Shown here in pieces: positions 6,385 through 8,784 of a stretch of 8,784 bases of DNA. Both the position numbers and the translations under genes were made by a program. Every line of letters starts with the position of its first letter. The first letter of the stretch is position 1. The DNA comes from Nitrospirota bacterium. Lineage in GTDB: Bacteria; Nitrospirota_A; Leptospirillia; Leptospirillales; Leptospirillaceae. Below the pieces are notes generated by a model. It had not been told where the DNA came from. It saw nothing but the letters and a program-made list of their open reading frames with translations, and searched no databases. The stretch is taken from NCBI GenBank assembly GCA_021795275.1, contig JAJYPO010000089.1, forward strand, positions 1-8,784, read 5' to 3'.

Positions 6385-6751
6385 AAATTCTCTCTTATTT
6401 CTTGGCGCCATCGCCCTTTGGACACTCTCCCCGGTATTGTCCGAAACGTCCCTTGCCGCCTCAGCCAAGAATAATTACCGGACCTACTGTGCCCAATGTC
6501 ACGGGATTGCAGGCAACGGGCGCGGGATCAATATCCGGGACATGTCTGTCCAGCCCCGGAACCACACCGACGCAGAGTACATGTCCCAGCGGTCGGACGA
6601 AGATCTGGCGAAGGCCGACAAGGAGGGGGGATTGGCGATTGACAAATCCGTCCTCATGCCTCCCTGGGGAGACACCCTGTCTCCGTCGGAAATCAAGGAC
6701 ATGGTCCAGTATCTCCGGACCCTCTGCCATTGCAAATACAACAGCCAGTGA
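6377..6751 (+). CDS. ncgC: Small monoheme cytochrome c, NcgC-like
   Basis: The 124-residue protein has a signal peptide (hydrophobic residues 5-21, cleavage near SLAASA) and a class I cytochrome c fold. The heme site is CAQCH (C38, C41, H42) followed by GIAGNGRG. M94 in LMPPWGD is the expected axial methionine, and SPSEIKDMVQYLRTL is the C-terminal helix. After that helix an unusual C-H-C (C117, H118, C119) sits near the end, which might form a disulfide or bind a metal. The ATG at 6377 has AAGGAG upstream inside the end of the diheme gene and overlaps it by 8 nt, so the two are translationally coupled and probably made together. It is a likely electron carrier to NirK or from the multicopper oxidase, by analogy with the Nitrosomonas cluster. 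Confidence 0.86.
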   Translation: MNKNSLLFLGAIALWTLSPVLSETSLAASAKNNYRTYCAQCHGIAGNGRGINIRDMSVQPRNHTDAEYMSQRSDEDLAKADKEGGLAIDKSVLMPPWGDTLSPSEIKDMVQYLRTLCHCKYNSQ

Positions 6752-6820
6752 AGCCTGTCATCGAGGAAGGAGGAAAAAAGAGGAATTTCCAAAATTTTTT
6801 AATGCCTTTCTATTTAACCG

Positions 6821-6840
6821 GGAACACCGATCGGTGTTCC
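6821..6840. promoter_or_regulatory. Perfect 20-bp palindrome upstream of nirK
   Basis: GGAACACCGA (6821-6830) is followed immediately by its exact reverse complement TCGGTGTTCC. It sits 30 bp before the nirK ATG in a 119-bp gap within an otherwise tightly packed cluster. A TATTTA at 6811-6816 just upstream could be a -10 box, which would place the palindrome over the transcription start, as for a repressor operator. No T-run follows, so a terminator is unlikely. A loopless 20-bp palindrome fits a dimeric regulator better than an RNA hairpin. I cannot name the regulator; NsrR controls this operon in Nitrosomonas, but I see no recognised NsrR motif here. Confidence 0.55.
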
Positions 6841-6870
6841 ATCACCATCCTTAACACAAGAGAGGGACTT

Positions 6871-7824
6871 ATGAGACTCGCCAAGAAAACACTCGCATCA
6901 CTGATTGCAGGGTTTGCCATCGGAGGCTTGTTTTCCGGCCCCGCCCAGGCCAGGACCGTGAAGGTCGTCATGACCGCCAAGGAGGTCAACATTCCCATCG
7001 ACAACAAGGGAACGATGTACCCGGCCTGGACCTTCAACGGAACGATTCCGGGTCCTGTCGTTCGCGTCCGTCAGGGAGATACCGTGGATTTCACACTGAT
7101 CAACCCGGCCTCCAACAAAAACTCCCATGCGATGGACTTTCACGCAGCCCAGGTCGACGTCCTGAAGGAGTTTGCCCCCATCAAGCCGGGAACCAAAGAA
7201 CACTGGAAATTTGTGGCCAAGGTTCCGGGAGTCTTCATGTATCATTGTGGAGCCATGCCCATGATCGAGCATATCGCCCGCGGCATGTACGGGGTTATCA
7301 TCGTCGACCCCAAGGGCGGGTATTCCCGGAAGTTTCCCAAACCCGACAGGGAATATGTCCTCGTGCAGGGACAGCTCTTCCAGCATCCTGACGATTACCA
7401 GGCCATGCTCCTTAACAAGAACTGGACAAACTCCCTTGTCAACGGAAGGGTCTTTCATTACGATCCGGTTCATGACCCCAATGCCCGCCAGGCTCTGGTC
7501 GCCAAACCCGGAGAACGGGTCCGGATCTATTTTGTCAATGCCAACGTCAACCTCCCAGTTGCGCTGCACCCGATTGCCGGTATCTGGGATCGCGTCTACA
7601 TCAACGGGAATCCCCGAAACGTCCTTTACGGATTGCAGACCTATGGGGTTGCCGCAACCGAAGGCGACATTCTGGACATCGTCTCTCCGAAGGACCGTCC
7701 GACAAACAATGCCATCGTCGACCACCAGCTAAATGCCGCCCTCAGAGGCGCCATTACCGTCCTCATGAACACTCCGGACGCCGATCCGAAGGCAGGACGC
7801 GGGACCAATCTCGTTCTCAAGTAA
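6871..7824 (+). CDS. nirK: Copper-containing nitrite reductase (NO-forming)
   Basis: The 317-residue periplasmic enzyme reduces nitrite to nitric oxide as a trimer. The signal peptide ends GPAQA (residue 27). Type 1 copper ligands are H86, C126, H134 and M139. Type 2 ligands are H91, H125 and H285 (in VDHQLNAALRGA). The catalytic aspartate is D89 in SHAMDFHAA, the catalytic histidine H233 in ALHPIAG, with I235 matching the isoleucine above the type 2 copper. All positions needed for activity are present. The Cys-to-His loop (CGAMPMIEH) is one residue shorter than in Alcaligenes-type NirK, as in the nitrifier-type enzyme (Nitrosomonas). The ATG at 6871 follows GAGAGGGA and precedes the signal peptide. 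An in-frame ATG at 6730 would start inside ncgC. It is the last gene before a strong terminator. Likely roles are nitrite detoxification, NO production or partial denitrification. I see no norB in the window. Confidence 0.93.
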   Translation: MRLAKKTLASLIAGFAIGGLFSGPAQARTVKVVMTAKEVNIPIDNKGTMYPAWTFNGTIPGPVVRVRQGDTVDFTLINPASNKNSHAMDFHAAQVDVLKEFAPIKPGTKEHWKFVAKVPGVFMYHCGAMPMIEHIARGMYGVIIVDPKGGYSRKFPKPDREYVLVQGQLFQHPDDYQAMLLNKNWTNSLVNGRVFHYDPVHDPNARQALVAKPGERVRIYFVNANVNLPVALHPIAGIWDRVYINGNPRNVLYGLQTYGVAATEGDILDIVSPKDRPTNNAIVDHQLNAALRGAITVLMNTPDADPKAGRGTNLVLK

Positions 7825-7837
7825 TCTCCCATTTCCA

Positions 7838-7870
7838 GGGGGGAGCCTTGGCTCCCCCTGTCTTTTTTCT
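7838..7870 (+). terminator. Rho-independent terminator of the MCO-nirK cluster
   Basis: GGGGGAGC (7839-7846) pairs with GCTCCCCC (7851-7858) around a CTTG loop. The T-rich run TCTTTTTTCT (7861-7870) begins 3 nt after the stem. It starts 14 nt after the nirK stop and separates the cluster from the cytochrome gene downstream. Confidence 0.93.
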
Positions 7871-7911
7871 CCTTTCCCATTCAACTCTTTCCCCTGAGCT
7901 GCCTCCTTCTA

Positions 7912-7939
7912 TTGACAAATCCCCTGATAGGGGTATGGT
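7912..7939 (+). promoter_or_regulatory. Promoter of the downstream cytochrome c gene
   Basis: A perfect -35 box TTGACA (7912-7917) and TATGGT (7934-7939, four of six) are separated by 16 nt. Transcription should start near 7946, leaving a leader of about 165 nt before the ATG at 8110. It follows the nirK terminator, so the cytochrome can be expressed independently. A 6-1-6 palindrome, GGTTGA-T-TCAACC (7937-7949), overlaps the -10 end and start site and may be a second protein site or chance. Confidence 0.7.
7919..7936. promoter_or_regulatory. CsoR-family-like operator in the promoter spacer
   Basis: CCCCT (7921-7925) and AGGGG (7929-7933) are perfect inverted arms around GAT, with AT-rich flanks (AAT before, TAT after), and fill the -35/-10 spacer. 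CsoR/RcnR/FrmR/CstR (DUF156) repressors bind short G-tract/C-tract repeats of this kind with A/T flanks, often between promoter boxes. The usual TA-CCCC...GGGG-TA symmetry is complete only on the right side. Metal or persulfide control of the downstream cytochrome is inferred. No csoR gene is present in the window. Confidence 0.5.
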
Positions 7940-8050
7940 TGATTCAACCCCGCAACAATCATCCTTTTGTATTAAGCCATTAAGGGGGGTGTTTTTGCGC
8001 GTTTTTCATATTTTTCTGAAGTTTGCCTTACCCAAAGCGGGGAAACCCTC

Positions 8051-8128
8051 ATGAAAGAAGATATCGAAATTCACATCCAATCCGAAGAACTCACGGAAGG
8101 AGACCAACGATGCAAAAGTGGCGTTTGA
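8051..8128 (+). CDS. Possible 25-codon leader peptide overlapping the cytochrome start
   Basis: The frame begins at ATG 8051 and encodes MKEDIEIHIQSEELTEGDQR plus five residues. It ends at the TGA at 8126-8128, 16 bases inside the cytochrome gene in another frame. The cytochrome ribosome-binding site lies within it, so translation of one could affect the other. Only a weak GGGGAAA precedes it. It may be an accident of the leader. Confidence 0.25.
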   Translation: MKEDIEIHIQSEELTEGDQRCKSGV

Positions 8129-8697
8129 TTCAGGCAGGAATGGGAATGACCGTGGCTCTCTTGTTTTCCTTTCCCGCCCAGGCGGGGGAACTCGATATCC
8201 TGAAACCCCGTGTCCCTGCGGATCAGATCGCAGCAGCCAAGGCCATGAAACCACCTTTTCCCGTCACGGCCGATACCATCGCCAAAGGAAAGGATGTCTT
8301 CACCGGGGCCGGGACCTGTTACACCTGCCATGGAGCCGGAGGAAAGGGGGATGGTCCGGGAGCGGCAGGGATGGATCCCGCCCCCCGCAATTTTACAAAT
8401 CACAAATTTGATCAGGTCCGGACCGCAGGAGAAATGGTGTGGGTTGTCACCAACGGCTCCCCTCTCCAGCCGGCTATGGTCGGGTTTGTTTCTGCGGGAC
8501 AGATCACCGACAAGCAGGCCTGGGAGGCTGTTCTGTATGAACGGAGCCTGGGATGCGGTGGTGACATGGATTGCGTGACCGGGTCAGCGGACTGGGTCGC
8601 CAAACAACCAGTCCATGAGGAATCCGCCATGACAAAGACCCGATCAGAGGGAACCCTGGCGAAAAACTCTTCCTCCCCTGACCTCTCTCTCCATTAA
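8110..8697 (+). CDS. Exported monoheme cytochrome c
   Basis: The 195-residue protein has a signal peptide ending FPAQAG (about residue 25) and one heme c site, CYTCH (C70, C73, H74), followed by GAGGKGDGPGAAGMDPAPRNF, a pattern common in class I cytochromes c attached to or associated with oxidases and nitrogen-cycle enzymes. M123 in SPLQPAMVGF is the probable axial ligand. After the cytochrome fold there is LGCGGDMDC (C149, C155), able to form a disulfide or bind a metal, then a Ser/Thr/Lys-rich tail of about 35 residues that looks disordered. The ATG at 8110 has GAAGGAGA 7-8 nt upstream. A longer in-frame start at 8023 would destroy the signal peptide. It has its own promoter and terminator just after nirK. 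Acting as an electron donor to NirK or the oxidase is inferred from location. The family is not otherwise identified. Confidence 0.85.
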   Translation: MQKWRLIQAGMGMTVALLFSFPAQAGELDILKPRVPADQIAAAKAMKPPFPVTADTIAKGKDVFTGAGTCYTCHGAGGKGDGPGAAGMDPAPRNFTNHKFDQVRTAGEMVWVVTNGSPLQPAMVGFVSAGQITDKQAWEAVLYERSLGCGGDMDCVTGSADWVAKQPVHEESAMTKTRSEGTLAKNSSSPDLSLH

Positions 8698-8710
8698 CTC
8701 CTTCCCATTC

Positions 8711-8734
8711 GCGGACAATCTCCGGATTGTCCGC
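8711..8734 (+). terminator. Terminator hairpin after the cytochrome gene
   Basis: GCGGACAATC (8711-8720) and GATTGTCCGC (8725-8734) form a perfect 10-bp stem with a TCCG tetraloop, 13 nt after the stop codon. The following bases are pyrimidine-rich (ATTCTCC, later TTTCCCTTTTC) rather than a clean T-run, so termination may be less efficient or bidirectional. The remaining 50 bases to the window edge hold nothing recognisable. Confidence 0.75.
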
Positions 8735-8784
8735 ATTCTCCTGATTTCCCTTTTCTGCCAGGGTCTGATTGGATCAACCGGCTT

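Noticed and set aside
6730..6870. Upstream in-frame start extending nirK into ncgC
   Set aside because: It would place 47 non-signal residues before an obvious signal peptide and includes the 20-bp palindrome.
6898..7725. 275-codon - strand open frame opposite nirK
   Set aside because: Antisense shadow of an unambiguous NirK, with no domain or supported start.
7848..8054. 68-codon + strand frame between nirK and the last cytochrome
   Set aside because: It begins within the terminator hairpin and runs through the promoter; no ribosome-binding site or homology.

Overview
The window looks like a chromosomal segment of a moderately GC-rich, free-living Gram-negative bacterium. The gene content and protein style suggest an acidophilic iron oxidiser of the Leptospirillum type (Nitrospirota). 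This is recognition rather than proof: no ribosomal RNA or other decisive marker is present. Except for the relic at the left edge and a tRNA, every credible gene is on the + strand. Several genes start with GTG.

Left edge (1-696): a decayed mobile-element boundary. A tyrosine-integrase gene on the - strand begins at 504 but has an in-frame stop and a frameshift. It runs into a fragment resembling an ISL3-family transposase. An intact tRNA-Thr(TGT), also on the - strand, lies 116 bp from the integrase start, the usual layout for an element integrated at a tRNA 3' end. A stretch of 470 bp without a convincing gene (697-1166) follows. It holds a possible promoter and an 11-bp inverted repeat.

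Middle (1167-4309): a secreted DsbA/thioredoxin-like protein, a stem-loop, a small unrecognised helical protein, a type IV prepilin peptidase (PilD), and a 3-hydroxyisobutyrate-dehydrogenase-family oxidoreductase whose start overlaps the pilD stop.

Right half (4574-7824): the main interest. A two-domain multicopper oxidase, a diheme cytochrome c, a monoheme cytochrome c and a copper nitrite reductase (NirK) follow each other in the same order as the ncgA-ncgB-ncgC-nirK operon of Nitrosomonas europaea. The MCO and NirK keep their copper ligands, and all four proteins carry export signals, so this is a periplasmic nitrite/NO-handling module. A perfect 20-bp palindrome sits just before nirK, and a strong terminator closes the cluster.

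Right edge (7912-8734): a further monoheme cytochrome c has its own promoter (TTGACA, 16-nt spacer, TATGGT). The spacer holds a CCCCT-GAT-AGGGG repeat like the operators of CsoR-family copper or persulfide repressors. The gene ends at a 10-bp perfect hairpin. Taken together, the right half reads as copper- and heme-dependent NOx chemistry, with the last cytochrome under separate, possibly copper-linked control.
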